Positions 1-7,475 of a DNA stretch of 64,000 nt are shown piece by piece. Origin of the DNA: Terriglobales bacterium. Lineage in GTDB: Bacteria; Acidobacteriota; Terriglobia; Terriglobales; Acidobacteriaceae. A program made the position numbers and the translations under genes. Position 1 is the first letter of the stretch. Each line of letters starts with the position of its first letter. The DNA lies in the NCBI GenBank assembly GCA_025462725.1, contig JAOAPE010000012.1, positions 124,001 through 188,000 on the forward strand. The letters run 5' to 3'. A model generated the notes under the pieces. The model did no database searches. It was not told the DNA's origin and saw only the letters and a list, made by a program, of their open reading frames with translations.

Positions 1-1664
1 TGCGCCAGTGTGCGCGCGACTTCCGTTTTTCCTACGCCGGTAGGTCCCAAGAACAGGAACGAGCCGATCGGACGGTTCGGAGATTTCAACCCTGCGCGTG
101 AGCGACGGATCGCCCTTGCCAGCGCCGAGATCGCCTTCTCTTGCGATATCACGCGCTTGTGGAGCTCTTCTTCTACGCGCAACAGCTTTGCGGTTTCTTC
201 TTCCTTGATCGAGTTGACGGGAACGCCAGTCCAGCGCGATACGACATCTTCAATGTCCTCGCGTCCGACTACGCCCGTGCTTGAATCATCGAGGTGATGT
301 TTCTCGCGAAGTGCGCGCAGGTTCTCGCGTTCTTTGCGTTCTTCATCTGAGTAGAAGCGCGCCTTCTCGAATTCATGATTAGCAATCGCGTTCTCCATCC
401 GGTGGACAATGAACTTGATCCGCTTCTGCACATCCGTAATCTCTTCGGGCAGCGAAGTCTGGCGCAGCTTCACGCGAGCGCCGGCCTCGTCGATTAGATC
501 GATGGCCTTGTCCGGGAGGAAACGATCGGGAATGTACCGGCTCGAATGCGATACCGAGAACTCAATCGCTTCATCCGTATAAGTGACTGCGTGAAATTTC
601 TCGTAACGTTCCTTGATGCCGTTGATGATCTGTACTGCTTCAGCTTCATTCGGAGGAGGAACTTTCACTGACTGGAAGCGGCGCTCCAAAGAGCGGTCCT
701 TCTCGATCGACTTCCGATACTCACCCGGCGTCGTCGCGCCAATGCACTGGATCTCGCCACGCGAAAGCGCAGGCTTCAGGATATTAGCGGCATCGAGCGA
801 TCCTTCTGCCGACCCAGCTCCCACCAATGTGTGTAGTTCGTCTATGAATACGATCGCGTTCTGGTTCTCCATCAGTTCTTTCATGATGGTCTTCAAACGC
901 TCTTCAAACTGTCCGCGATACTTCGTTCCCGCCACGATCAATGAAAGATCAAGTGCGAGGATTTTCTTGTCAGCTAGGAATGAAGGAACTTCACCGTCGG
1001 CAATGCGCTGTGCCAATCCTTCTACAATCGCCGTCTTGCCCACGCCCGGCTCACCGATCAGCACAGGATTGTTCTTTGTGCGGCGGCAAAGTATCTGGAT
1101 CGCGCGCTCCAGTTCGTTCTCACGTCCTACAAGCGGATCAAGTTGGTTGTCCATCGCGGCCTGTGTCAGGTCACGCGAGAATTCAGAGAGCAACGAACTT
1201 TCCCGATTGCGTTGCGATGCCGGTGCAGCTTTCTCTTGCGACGTCCGCGCCAACTCTTCCCGGATCGTTCCCAGGCGCAATCCGCGCTCGTGCAATATTT
1301 CCGCGGCAAAGCACTTCTCTTCGCGCAGCAAGCCTAAGAGTAGGTGTTCCGTTCCAATGTGTTTGTGTGAAAGGCGCTCCGCTTCCTCAGCCGCATAGGC
1401 AAGCACGCGCTTGCACTCATTGCTCAACGGCAAGTCGACGGAGGTGGAGACCTTCTCGCGAATGGTCGTGTGGCCTTCAATCTGTTTCCGGATTGATTCC
1501 ACTGACGCATGCGAGCGCAGGAAGCGATTGGTGAGGGCTTTGTCTTCCCGCAGCAGTCCGAGCAAAAGGTGCTCAGTCTCAATGTATGGCGAGCCAAACT
1601 GGCTGGCTTCATACCTTGCGAAGAAGATTACTCGTCTCGCTTTCTCTGTGTATCGTTCGAACAT
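1..1664 (-). CDS. clpC: ATP-dependent Clp protease ATP-binding subunit ClpC (3' part missing)
   Basis: Hsp100 AAA+ unfoldase that feeds substrates to ClpP in the cytosol. About 554 residues are present, running off the window at the second AAA+ module. The N-terminus ([20 protein letters not shown]) is typical of ClpC, followed by two Clp_N repeats each ending in [11 protein letters not shown]. The first AAA+ domain has Walker [10 protein letters not shown] near residue 205 and a Walker [11 protein letters not shown] coiled UVR-type segment ([16 protein letters not shown]) lies near residue 430, which separates ClpC from ClpA and ClpB. Second Walker [10 protein letters not shown] sits near residue 540 at the cut. 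The start is ATG at 1662-1664 with an AAGGGGG ribosome-binding site three bases upstream. Function by family is secure; substrates are not visible here. Confidence 0.96.
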   Translation of the reverse strand, partial: MFERYTEKARRVIFFARYEASQFGSPYIETEHLLLGLLREDKALTNRFLRSHASVESIRKQIEGHTTIREKVSTSVDLPLSNECKRVLAYAAEEAERLSHKHIGTEHLLLGLLREEKCFAAEILHERGLRLGTIREELARTSQEKAAPASQRNRESSLLSEFSRDLTQAAMDNQLDPLVGRENELERAIQILCRRTKNNPVLIGEPGVGKTAIVEGLAQRIADGEVPSFLADKKILALDLSLIVAGTKYRGQFEERLKTIMKELMENQNAIVFIDELHTLVGAGSAEGSLDAANILKPALSRGEIQCIGATTPGEYRKSIEKDRSLERRFQSVKVPPPNEAEAVQIINGIKERYEKFHAVTYTDEAIEFSVSHSSRYIPDRFLPDKAIDLIDEAGARVKLRQTSLPEEITDVQKRIKFIVHRMENAIANHEFEKARFYSDEERKERENLRALREKHHLDDSSTGVVGREDIEDVVSRWTGVPVNSIKEEETAKLLRVEEELHKRVISQEKAISALARAIRRSRAGLKSPNRPIGSFLFLGPTGVGKTEVARTLA

Positions 1665-1983
1665 GTGCCCCCTTTGGGAAACTTGTCACCCTTCGAACTT
1701 ATTAGAACCCATCATGCAGCCAATTGAAACCAAATTCAAGGTTACTTTTGCCTAAGTTCCCGGTGACTTTCGGTTACTAAACTGATCTTTCTTCTTCTAT
1801 TAGACGCTGAAATCACATTCCCGATGCAAAGTTCCTGATCACTTACTTCTCGCCTGCTACTTAAAACCCCGAACCCAACCCGTTGTTGCCGGAATCGTCT
1901 TCTATGAATTCCTGTCGTATGGATTGCAAGCTCAAGAAAAGCATCAGCTTTGTAACTACTGTTTTCAGTAGGGATGTGTCAGG
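1665..1983. other. Intergenic region between clpC and lolD
   Basis: A 319-base gap downstream of lolD and upstream of clpC, both on the minus strand. It must hold the clpC promoter, but no convincing -35/-10 pair, CIRCE-type inverted repeat or RNA gene stands out. It is richer in A and T than the flanking genes. Confidence 0.5.
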
Positions 1984-2736
1984 CTAGAAATGACTGCGGT
2001 CTTCTACTAACGACGCCTTTGAGACCGGCGCCAGCTGTCCGCCAGCTAGCCGCAGAACTCGATCGCATCGCCGCGCAAATTCCAAGTTGTGCGTCACTAT
2101 CAGCGACGTGAGTCCGTGCTCGTGATGTAACCGCGTGATTAGCTCGAACACCATCTCTGCGGACTTCCCATCAAGATCGCCAGTCGGCTCATCCGCCATT
2201 AACATCTTCGGTTCTGTGATCAGTGCCCGTGCCAGCGCTACTCGCTGCTGTTCTCCACCGGACATTTCTCCCGGACGGTGCTCCGCACGTTCCAGTAATC
2301 CAACTTGCCTCAGCCACTCGGCCGCTTTCTCAAGCGCAAGTTTCTTCTTAACTGCGGAGGAATCCCTCATCAGCAGCGGCATAGCTGCATTCTCAAGCGC
2401 GGTGAATTCTGGAAGCAGGTAATGGAATTGCCAAACGAATCCGATCTCACGCCCTCGGAAATCCGCCGCAGCTTCTTCGTTCAACTTTCCTATTTGCGTC
2501 TCTCCGAAGTAAACGTCCCCGGCCGTTGCTCGGTCCAGCGCACCCAGAATATGAAGCAGTGTGCTCTTTCCGCTTCCGGACTCTCCGACAATGGCCAGCA
2601 TCTCGCCTGCTTGCACATCAAACGACAGGTTTTCAAATAAAACCAATTCCTGCTTGCCACTGCGGAAAGCCTTCTTCAGCTTTTCAGCCCGCATCCGCGT
2701 GCCAGGTAGACCCTCGGTCTGTTGGATTAGATGCAA
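1984..2736 (-). CDS. lolD: Lipoprotein-releasing ABC transporter ATPase, LolD type
   Basis: ATP-binding subunit of a MacB/LolCDE-class transporter that works with the membrane subunit encoded just upstream. Visible motifs: Walker A GESGSGKST, signature MSGGEQQRVALARAL, Walker B MLMADEPTGDLD and switch histidine IVTHN. The C-terminal half is typical of LolD, about 230 residues after the first beta strand. The start is uncertain. I chose TTG at 2734-2736 because a perfect AGGAGG lies four bases before it; ATG at 2692-2694 (MRAEKLKKAF) would also make a complete LolD, and a longer TTG start at 2791-2793 is possible. It lies 87 bases after lolC and is probably cotranscribed. Confidence 0.93.
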   Translation of the reverse strand: MHLIQQTEGLPGTRMRAEKLKKAFRSGKQELVLFENLSFDVQAGEMLAIVGESGSGKSTLLHILGALDRATAGDVYFGETQIGKLNEEAAADFRGREIGFVWQFHYLLPEFTALENAAMPLLMRDSSAVKKKLALEKAAEWLRQVGLLERAEHRPGEMSGGEQQRVALARALITEPKMLMADEPTGDLDGKSAEMVFELITRLHHEHGLTSLIVTHNLEFARRCDRVLRLAGGQLAPVSKASLVEDRSHF

Positions 2737-2740
2737 TGTG

Positions 2741-2746
2741 CCTCCT
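2741..2746 (-). promoter_or_regulatory. Shine-Dalgarno site deciding the lolD start
   Basis: Perfect AGGAGG on the minus strand, four bases before a TTG codon in frame with lolD. It argues for translation from TTG rather than the downstream ATG at 2692-2694, which has only a weak purine stretch before it. Confidence 0.5.
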
Positions 2747-2823
2747 GTATGGAGCACACGCCCGCGCGCTTGTATTTCTTCGCAGCCGAACAACCCTTTG
2801 TCTTTACAGGTACTACGGATGCG

Positions 2824-4101
2824 CTATTCATACCGCAACGCCTCCGCCGGCAGCACCCGCGAAGCTGACCACGATGGATAAATCGTCGACAAAAACGAGA
2901 TAGCGATCGCCACAAAAGCCACGATTAATCCGTCTATGAATCGCGGAGCAAATGGAACGTAGTCGATGGAATAAACTTCGGCGGATAGCGATATCAACTT
3001 GTAGTGCGCGCCCGCCCAAGAAAAAACGTATCCAAGAATCACTCCCAGCACCGTTCCGATCACGCCTATTAGAACGCCTTGCGTAATAAAGATTCGCCGG
3101 ACCTGCTTCTTGCGTGCGCCCATAGACATCAACACCGCAATGTCTTTCGTCTTTTCCATGACCATCATGATCAGCGAAATCAAGATGTTGAGCGCCGCCA
3201 CAGCGACGATCAGTCCGATGGTGATGAAAGTCACCACCCGCTCGAGCCTCAGTGCGCGGAACAAAGCCTTGTTCTGGTCCATCCAACTCGTCGTCTGGTA
3301 ACCGCGGCCTGCCGCTGCCTCCAGATTCGTCGCAACCTCGCCAGCCTTGTACAGGTCGTCCAACTTGAATTCGAGTACGGATACAACATCGCCCAATCCA
3401 AACAGCCGCTGCGCATCGCTCAGCCGTGTAAATGCCCACGCGGTGTCGTAGTCGTAGAACCCACTATTGAAAATTCCCACTACCTTGAACCGCACATACT
3501 TCGGCACGATCCCGAACGGCGTCAATTCTCCTTGTGGACTCGTGACCAGGATCACTGACCCAATGGTCGCGCCCAGTTCATGCGCCAAATCTTTTCCCAG
3601 AACGATAGGCGCGAGGGAGGGCGCAGCTGTCGGCGATTCCGAACCTTCCATCGGCTTCGACGCTTGTTCCGCGGGCAGCTTTAGCGCATCCGCCGACCCG
3701 AATGAGATCGTATTGAGTAACCCACTCACCTTCGCTTCTTCTTCCGGGATCACACCCTTGAGAACAACTCCCTTGGCACGCGATCCCCGTGACGCTAATA
3801 CCTGTTCGTAGATAGCCGGGGCCGCCGCGATGACGTGCTGCTCCTTCGACAATTTCTCCAGCAGCGAACGCCAATCCCGTATCCCGCTGTTCTCAATCTT
3901 CATCACGCTCACATGTGGAGTCGACCCCAGCAAACGCTGCTGCAGGTCTTGGCGGAACCCATTGTTGATCGCCAGCGCAATGATGAGTGATGCCACTCCA
4001 GCAGCCACGCCGATGATTGATATCGCGGTGATGACTCCAATGACCGCTTGTCTGCGCTTTGCTCGCAGGTATCGCGCGGCGATGAAGAGTTCAAAATTCA
4101 T
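2824..4101 (-). CDS. lolC: Lipoprotein-releasing ABC transporter permease, LolC/LolE family
   Basis: Inner-membrane subunit of a LolCDE-like complex that hands lipoproteins from the inner membrane to a periplasmic carrier (family knowledge). 425 residues, the usual length. It opens with ELFIAARYLRAKRRQAVIGV and a first membrane helix (IGVITAISIIGVAAGVASLI), then a periplasmic domain of roughly residues 45-270, and a C-terminal FtsX-type domain with three helices near residues 285, 340 and 385. The conserved KTKDIAVLMSMGA loop before the second of these helices is present. A single permease gene suggests a homodimer (LolF-like) rather than a LolC/LolE heterodimer; that is inference. It precedes lolD in the same direction. 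Confidence 0.93.
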   Translation of the reverse strand: MNFELFIAARYLRAKRRQAVIGVITAISIIGVAAGVASLIIALAINNGFRQDLQQRLLGSTPHVSVMKIENSGIRDWRSLLEKLSKEQHVIAAAPAIYEQVLASRGSRAKGVVLKGVIPEEEAKVSGLLNTISFGSADALKLPAEQASKPMEGSESPTAAPSLAPIVLGKDLAHELGATIGSVILVTSPQGELTPFGIVPKYVRFKVVGIFNSGFYDYDTAWAFTRLSDAQRLFGLGDVVSVLEFKLDDLYKAGEVATNLEAAAGRGYQTTSWMDQNKALFRALRLERVVTFITIGLIVAVAALNILISLIMMVMEKTKDIAVLMSMGARKKQVRRIFITQGVLIGVIGTVLGVILGYVFSWAGAHYKLISLSAEVYSIDYVPFAPRFIDGLIVAFVAIAISFLSTIYPSWSASRVLPAEALRYE

Positions 4102-4165
4102 AATTCAATTTCACAACCGTTATTCCGACCGCAATCCACGCTGCCGTCCCGTATGCTTCAACTCT

Positions 4166-4198
4166 TGTCATCCCGACCGAAGCGCAGCGAAGTGGAGG
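4166..4198. repeat. 33-base intergenic direct repeat, copy 1
   Basis: A 33-base stretch beginning TGTCATCCCGACCGAAGCGC and ending GAAGTGGAGG is repeated exactly at 4278-4310. Both copies lie upstream of lolC in non-coding sequence. Similar TCATCCCGA...GAAGTGGAGG strings are scattered between genes in many environmental bacterial genomes; the function is unknown. Confidence 0.85.
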
Positions 4199-4277
4199 GA
4201 CCTTGCCGTGGAATTTGTTTTTGCTTTTGCGCCTAAATCAAAATTTCAAATCACAAATCACAATGCCCTCATACAAC

Positions 4278-4310
4278 TGTCATCCCGACCGAAGCGCAGC
4301 GAAGTGGAGG
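4278..4310. repeat. 33-base intergenic direct repeat, copy 2
   Basis: Exact second copy of the element at 4166-4198, in the same orientation and 112 bases further on. The sequence between them is A+T rich with short CAAATCACAAATCACAA tracts. Confidence 0.85.
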
Positions 4311-4369
4311 AACAATGCCCTTGTTCTTGTTTTTAAGCTTCGCAATCGCAAATGCCTGAACCCAATTCT

Positions 4370-4398
4370 CCTCTGTGTTCTCTGTGGTTCAAGCTTTT
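4370..4398. repeat. ACCACAGAGAACACAGAGG-type short intergenic repeat
   Basis: On the minus strand this reads AAAAGCTTGAACCACAGAGA followed by ACACAGAGG. A related string (AAGCTTTTCACCACAGAGAG..., 11511-11544) lies at the 3' end of another minus-strand gene. Here it overlaps the last three codons and stop of the methyltransferase gene. It appears to be a dispersed repeat associated with gene ends. Confidence 0.6.
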
Positions 4399-4982
4399 GA
4401 CGTTGAATTAAACAGCCCAATCGCTCTCACCCTCTTCTTATACTCGCGGAACTCATCCCCAAACCGCGCTTCCAATTCCTTGTCTTCCACCCGGATCATC
4501 AGCACTCCAGTGACAATAGCAAACACCCACAGTACAAACAGTACCTTCAAACCGCTGCCTACCGTCCACGCAGTGAGCATCCAGAGATGCGCAAGATATA
4601 TAGGATGCCGCATCTTCGCGTGCATGCCTGAAGTCACTAACCGCTGCTCGTATTTCTCAGGATGTATCTCGGCGCGTCCCATAAGCTTGTCGCCCCCGAA
4701 ATCGCGCCCGATTTGCCTGTAAGTCAAAATGCCGAACGCGAAGAAAACCGCACCCGCAACCGACGACCATGCTGATTCATAAAATCTCTCTAACCGCCAC
4801 GGGCACGTCAAGCCAGCAATCACAAGGATCATCGCTAGCCATATCCCACCCATCAATGGATAGACCTTCCCCCTACGACTGCGCCACTTCTCGGCAAACG
4901 GATGGATCGCCAGCCAGAAACTCGGGATTGTCGCGTAGACAATTCCAACAACCCACGCCAGCGTCAGCCCGATTGTCCGCAT
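4389..4982 (-). CDS. Isoprenylcysteine carboxyl methyltransferase-like membrane methyltransferase
   Basis: A 197-residue polytopic membrane protein of the ICMT/phospholipid methyltransferase fold. Four to five hydrophobic segments are visible (near residues 5-25, 45-60, 75-90, 130-145, 150-165). The C-terminal half has the family's SAM-binding signature: VTSGMHAKMRHPIYLAHLWM, then RVEDKELEARFGDEFREYKK, matching the R-HP-Y and E--L---FG--Y--Y pattern. Bacterial members methylate small or lipid substrates, so the substrate cannot be assigned. ATG start at 4980-4982. Its last bases overlap a dispersed repeat. No operon partner: lolC follows after about 290 bases. Confidence 0.82.
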   Translation of the reverse strand: MRTIGLTLAWVVGIVYATIPSFWLAIHPFAEKWRSRRGKVYPLMGGIWLAMILVIAGLTCPWRLERFYESAWSSVAGAVFFAFGILTYRQIGRDFGGDKLMGRAEIHPEKYEQRLVTSGMHAKMRHPIYLAHLWMLTAWTVGSGLKVLFVLWVFAIVTGVLMIRVEDKELEARFGDEFREYKKRVRAIGLFNSTSKA

Positions 4983-5084
4983 TTGAAGATTGTAAATTGC
5001 GGAGCTTAACTCGAGCGCGTATACGTTTGTCTGCTATGTGAGTCTGCGTTTAGCGTTGTTCAATCAGTGAGTCTGCAATAGTTC

Positions 5085-5192
5085 AGCCGCAGCGCGGCGG
5101 AAGGGAATAGCCCACCGCGTAAGCGGTGGGAAAAGGCATTGAAAAGCACCAAGCGCAAGAGGCGCGACACCGTGTATTGCCGCGCTGCGGCT
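5085..5192. repeat. REP-like palindromic intergenic element
   Basis: A 14-base inverted repeat, AGCCGCAGCGCGGC at 5085-5098 and GCCGCGCTGCGGCT at 5179-5192, encloses a second perfect hairpin CCCACCGC-GTAA-GCGGTGGG at 5111-5130. The whole 108-base unit could fold into a long arm carrying an internal stem-loop. Elements of this type recur between genes in Terriglobia; REP-like mobilisation is inferred, not shown. Confidence 0.75.
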
Positions 5193-5450
5193 CCTTCACT
5201 GTGAATGGCCGCTTAACAAATATAGATTGTCTTTTAGCTAACACGTTATACATGAATACTTTGCCCGCAACTCACTGAAAGCAATATACCGCGACCAAAG
5301 TATCCCCCTTAAACGGAACTATCACCTTGACGCAGATTGATTCTAAAGCGTTTAAATTCCTGACTAAAAACAAAGGCTTTGGCTACTCAGGTGCACTTAC
5401 CTGTGACAAGTGTCCCAACCCTGTATGTGCAAAAGGGAGCCAAAGACCTT
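5193..5450. other. Non-coding sequence upstream of the transposase
   Basis: A+T-richer sequence than the flanks. It contains TATCCCCCTT at 5301-5310, a possible left end of the insertion sequence, and an in-frame TTG at 5379 that would lengthen the transposase by 24 residues. No RNA gene or strong promoter seen. Confidence 0.4.
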
Positions 5451-6401
5451 ATGAATCTGGCCGAACTTGCCCGAGATTTCCAGACTGAAGATGAGTGCAT
5501 TGATTACTTTGAGAAGATGCGCTGGCCTTCAGGTGTTGAGTGCCTTGCCTGCGAATCCAAGCGCATAAGCCATATAACGACTCACGGCAAGACCAAGAAG
5601 GCGCGTAGGGTCTTACAGTGCTTAGAGTGCGGTAAGCAGTTCTCAGCTACCTGCAATACCATCTTCCACGATTCTCACATTCCCTTACGCAAATGGTTCC
5701 TTGCGATTCAGTTGCTATCTCAAGCCAAGAAGGGCATGAGTTCCTGCCAGATCAGCCGGACAATCGGAGTCAGCTACAAGACCGCTTGGCACATGACTCA
5801 CCGGATACGGGAAGCAATGGATGCTGCGCTGGGCAATTACAAGCTACAAGGAACTGTCGAGATAGACGAAACGTATCTAGGCGGAAAGCCCCGCAAAGAC
5901 CTCAGGACTGGCAATCACGTTGTCCGTCCAAAGATACCTGTCATTGGCATGGTCGAGCGTAAAGGCGTAATGCGCTTTCAGAAGATGGCGAAGGCCAGAT
6001 CCAAAGACATCAAAATTCTGGTCACTGAATCAGTCAGCCGAACTGCTCAGGTAATGACAGACGAAAGCGTCCTTTACGATTCCGGAATTCCTTTATTCCT
6101 AAAACACAAGCACAAGACCATCAACCACAGTGCTAGGCAATATGTGGATGGCTACATTCACACGAACACCGTAGAAGGCGCGTTCGGACTATTGAAGCGT
6201 GGAATCGTTGGCAGCTATCACAGACTCAGCTACAAACATCTTCAACGCTATCTAAATGAGTTTGAATTCCGCTGGAATAACCGTAAAGAGAAGGCCATCT
6301 TCGAGCACATCTTGATTAGGGCTGCGAAGTCTAATCCGCTGCCTTATGCACTGCTGACCGCACCCGAAACGGAAGGGGATAAAAATGAAGTCCCTTTCTA
6401 G
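5301..6401 (+). mobile_element. IS1595-family (ISXO2-like) insertion sequence, ends not resolved
   Basis: The transposase is intact. A candidate left end is TATCCCCCTT at 5301. The only similar inverted string is AAGGGGATA at 6373-6381, inside the last transposase codons, with one G fewer and no matching target duplication, so true ends are not established. IS1595 elements can carry passenger genes, so the element may extend over the neighbouring membrane-protein gene. Confidence 0.45.
5451..6401 (+). CDS. IS1595-family (ISXO2-like) DDE transposase
   Basis: Transposase of 316 residues from ATG 5451. The N-terminus has a helix and a zinc ribbon formed by two C-x2-C pairs (CLAC and CLEC) around residues 30-65. 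A helix-turn-helix-like stretch follows (SCQISRTIGVSYKTAWHMTH), then an RNase H-type DDE/N core: VEIDETYLGGK (first Asp near 138), VMTDESVLYD (second Asp near 203) and the HTNTVEGAFGLLKRG block. The end, NEFEFRWNNRK, is typical of ISXO2-like proteins. An alternative TTG start at 5379 adds 24 residues; ATG was preferred because NLAELARDF matches the family N-terminus and a GGGAG lies upstream. It appears undamaged, so the element may be active. Confidence 0.93.
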   Translation: MNLAELARDFQTEDECIDYFEKMRWPSGVECLACESKRISHITTHGKTKKARRVLQCLECGKQFSATCNTIFHDSHIPLRKWFLAIQLLSQAKKGMSSCQISRTIGVSYKTAWHMTHRIREAMDAALGNYKLQGTVEIDETYLGGKPRKDLRTGNHVVRPKIPVIGMVERKGVMRFQKMAKARSKDIKILVTESVSRTAQVMTDESVLYDSGIPLFLKHKHKTINHSARQYVDGYIHTNTVEGAFGLLKRGIVGSYHRLSYKHLQRYLNEFEFRWNNRKEKAIFEHILIRAAKSNPLPYALLTAPETEGDKNEVPF

Positions 6402-6425
6402 GCTCGCAAGGTACAATCCTCGGCC

Positions 6426-7091
6426 ATGCCTGAATCTCAGCCAAGCCTTCGCCAGAAAATATGGAAACTCGCTGGCGATGCCAGCACTATCCAGTTCTTA
6501 TGGCAAGTCACAATTTCTGTGGCCGCTGCAAGTCGCGTGGTGTCTGTAATGCCGAGCAATTGGTATCCACCTCAATACTGGCTCACCGGCGGAGCTGTGC
6601 TTTTTGGAACCTGGGCATCTGTCGCCACCATTTGGGTAGTGGGAAGATGGCTGGAATTGCGCGTCATTAGATGGTGGAATCCGCCAGCCCTAGACATAAC
6701 AGCGCAGTCAGGAGCTAGATCAGCGACCATTACCTTACTGCATTCTGGATCACCTGCAACATGGATTGCCGACGGAAGAATTGCCGAGATGTTGAGTGAC
6801 AACCTAAACCCGTCCCCTGAGCTGTTTCAAGTTGTCTTAGACAAAGGCGGAAGACTTATGAAGTCCATTGATTTGAGTGACGGCGAATGGGCACAGTTTG
6901 TAATAGCGTCCGAGCGCACAAGTGAATGGTATCCCGCTAGCTTTGTTGTTAGACGCGGCAACGATGATTGCATGATTCCGGACAGTGGCGCCGTTGTTGA
7001 AATAGCGTTCAGGCGGGACGGAGCAAAAAACCTAATCAGAAGATTCAAGGTTAAAAGAACCAGAAGCGAAGTTCACATCGAGAACGCCTAA
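6426..7091 (+). CDS. Unknown two-helix membrane protein, possible IS passenger
   Basis: 221 residues, family not recognised. Two hydrophobic segments lie near residues 25-43 and 54-73 (TGGAVLFGTWASVATIWVVG), followed by a soluble domain rich in beta-forming residues from about 85 to the end, with no Cys pairs or obvious catalytic motif. The layout suggests a membrane-anchored cytoplasmic domain. The gene starts only 24 bases after the transposase stop and in the same direction, so it may be carried by the element or share its transcript. Base composition is less G+C rich than the flanking core genes. No function is proposed. Confidence 0.7.
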   Translation: MPESQPSLRQKIWKLAGDASTIQFLWQVTISVAAASRVVSVMPSNWYPPQYWLTGGAVLFGTWASVATIWVVGRWLELRVIRWWNPPALDITAQSGARSATITLLHSGSPATWIADGRIAEMLSDNLNPSPELFQVVLDKGGRLMKSIDLSDGEWAQFVIASERTSEWYPASFVVRRGNDDCMIPDSGAVVEIAFRRDGAKNLIRRFKVKRTRSEVHIENA

Positions 7092-7248
7092 GTTTGGTGG
7101 CGATGGTTTACCTCTTACCGATCCCCGATATTTTTGCCTCTCTCAGTACCTTTAATTGCTGCTAAACCTTTCGGAATCAGCGACAAACCCCAGAACCAAG
7201 GTGAAATGCAAGTAGTACAATAGAGACACAATATGTTGCGTTTAGTTC

Positions 7249-7277
7249 TTGACACGTACAACATGCAGGCCTAAAGT
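7249..7277 (+). promoter_or_regulatory. Sigma70-like promoter upstream of the tRNA pair
   Basis: TTGACA at 7249-7254, exactly the consensus -35, a 17-base spacer, then TAAAGT at 7272-7277 as a four-of-six -10. Transcription would begin near 7284, about 68 bases before the first tRNA. No other gene follows in this direction before the tRNAs, so the promoter probably serves them. Confidence 0.55.
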
Positions 7278-7323
7278 CAACATCCAGAGAAGTAGAAATG
7301 CCCTAAAGCTAATACCAAAAAAT

Positions 7324-7346
7324 ATGGAGTGCCTTTGGCACTCCAT
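7324..7346 (+). other. Perfect hairpin just before the first tRNA gene
   Basis: ATGGAGTGCC-TTT-GGCACTCCAT forms a 10-bp perfect stem with a three-base loop and ends five bases before the tRNA. No T-tract follows, so it is not a standard terminator. It could guide 5' processing of the tRNA precursor, stabilise the leader, or mark the end of a mobile unit. Confidence 0.7.
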
Positions 7347-7351
7347 CATAT

Positions 7352-7460
7352 GCACGAGTAGCTCAGTGGACTGTGGGTTAGGTTCTTTGCGGTTCCGATG
7401 CCCCGACAGAGCGCTGGTCTGCTAAACCAGAGGTCGTTGGTTCAATTCCAACCTCGTGTA
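7352..7460 (+). tRNA. tRNA gene, Arg-like body with GCU (Ser) anticodon and 36-base D-loop insertion
   Basis: Acceptor GCACGAG/CTCGTGT (seven pairs, first one G-U) with A as discriminator; D-stem GCTC/GAGC; anticodon stem CTGGT/ACCAG with loop CTGCTAA, anticodon GCT at 7421-7423; five-base variable loop AGGTC; T-arm GTTGG-TTCAATT-CCAAC. No CCA is encoded. The D-loop is 44 bases instead of about 8: the extra 36 bases (7371-7406) follow GTGGA. Without them the D-arm reads GCTCAGTGGACAGAGC, a common arginine-tRNA form. Bacterial serine tRNAs have a long variable arm; this one does not. A20, C35 and U36, the main ArgRS identity bases, are all present. It may be functional with an enlarged D-loop, or a disrupted gene. 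A run of seven T follows at 7467-7473. Confidence 0.72.
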
Positions 7461-7475
7461 ATCAGATTTTTTTCT

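Noticed and set aside
613-1398. Plus-strand 261-codon reading frame inside clpC
   Set aside because: Antisense shadow of the conserved ClpC coding sequence, Ser/Arg-rich with no motif.
5301-6381. TATCCCCCTT ... AAGGGGATA as exact terminal inverted repeats of the insertion sequence
   Set aside because: The two strings differ by one G, the right one lies inside the transposase coding region, and no target duplication flanks them.
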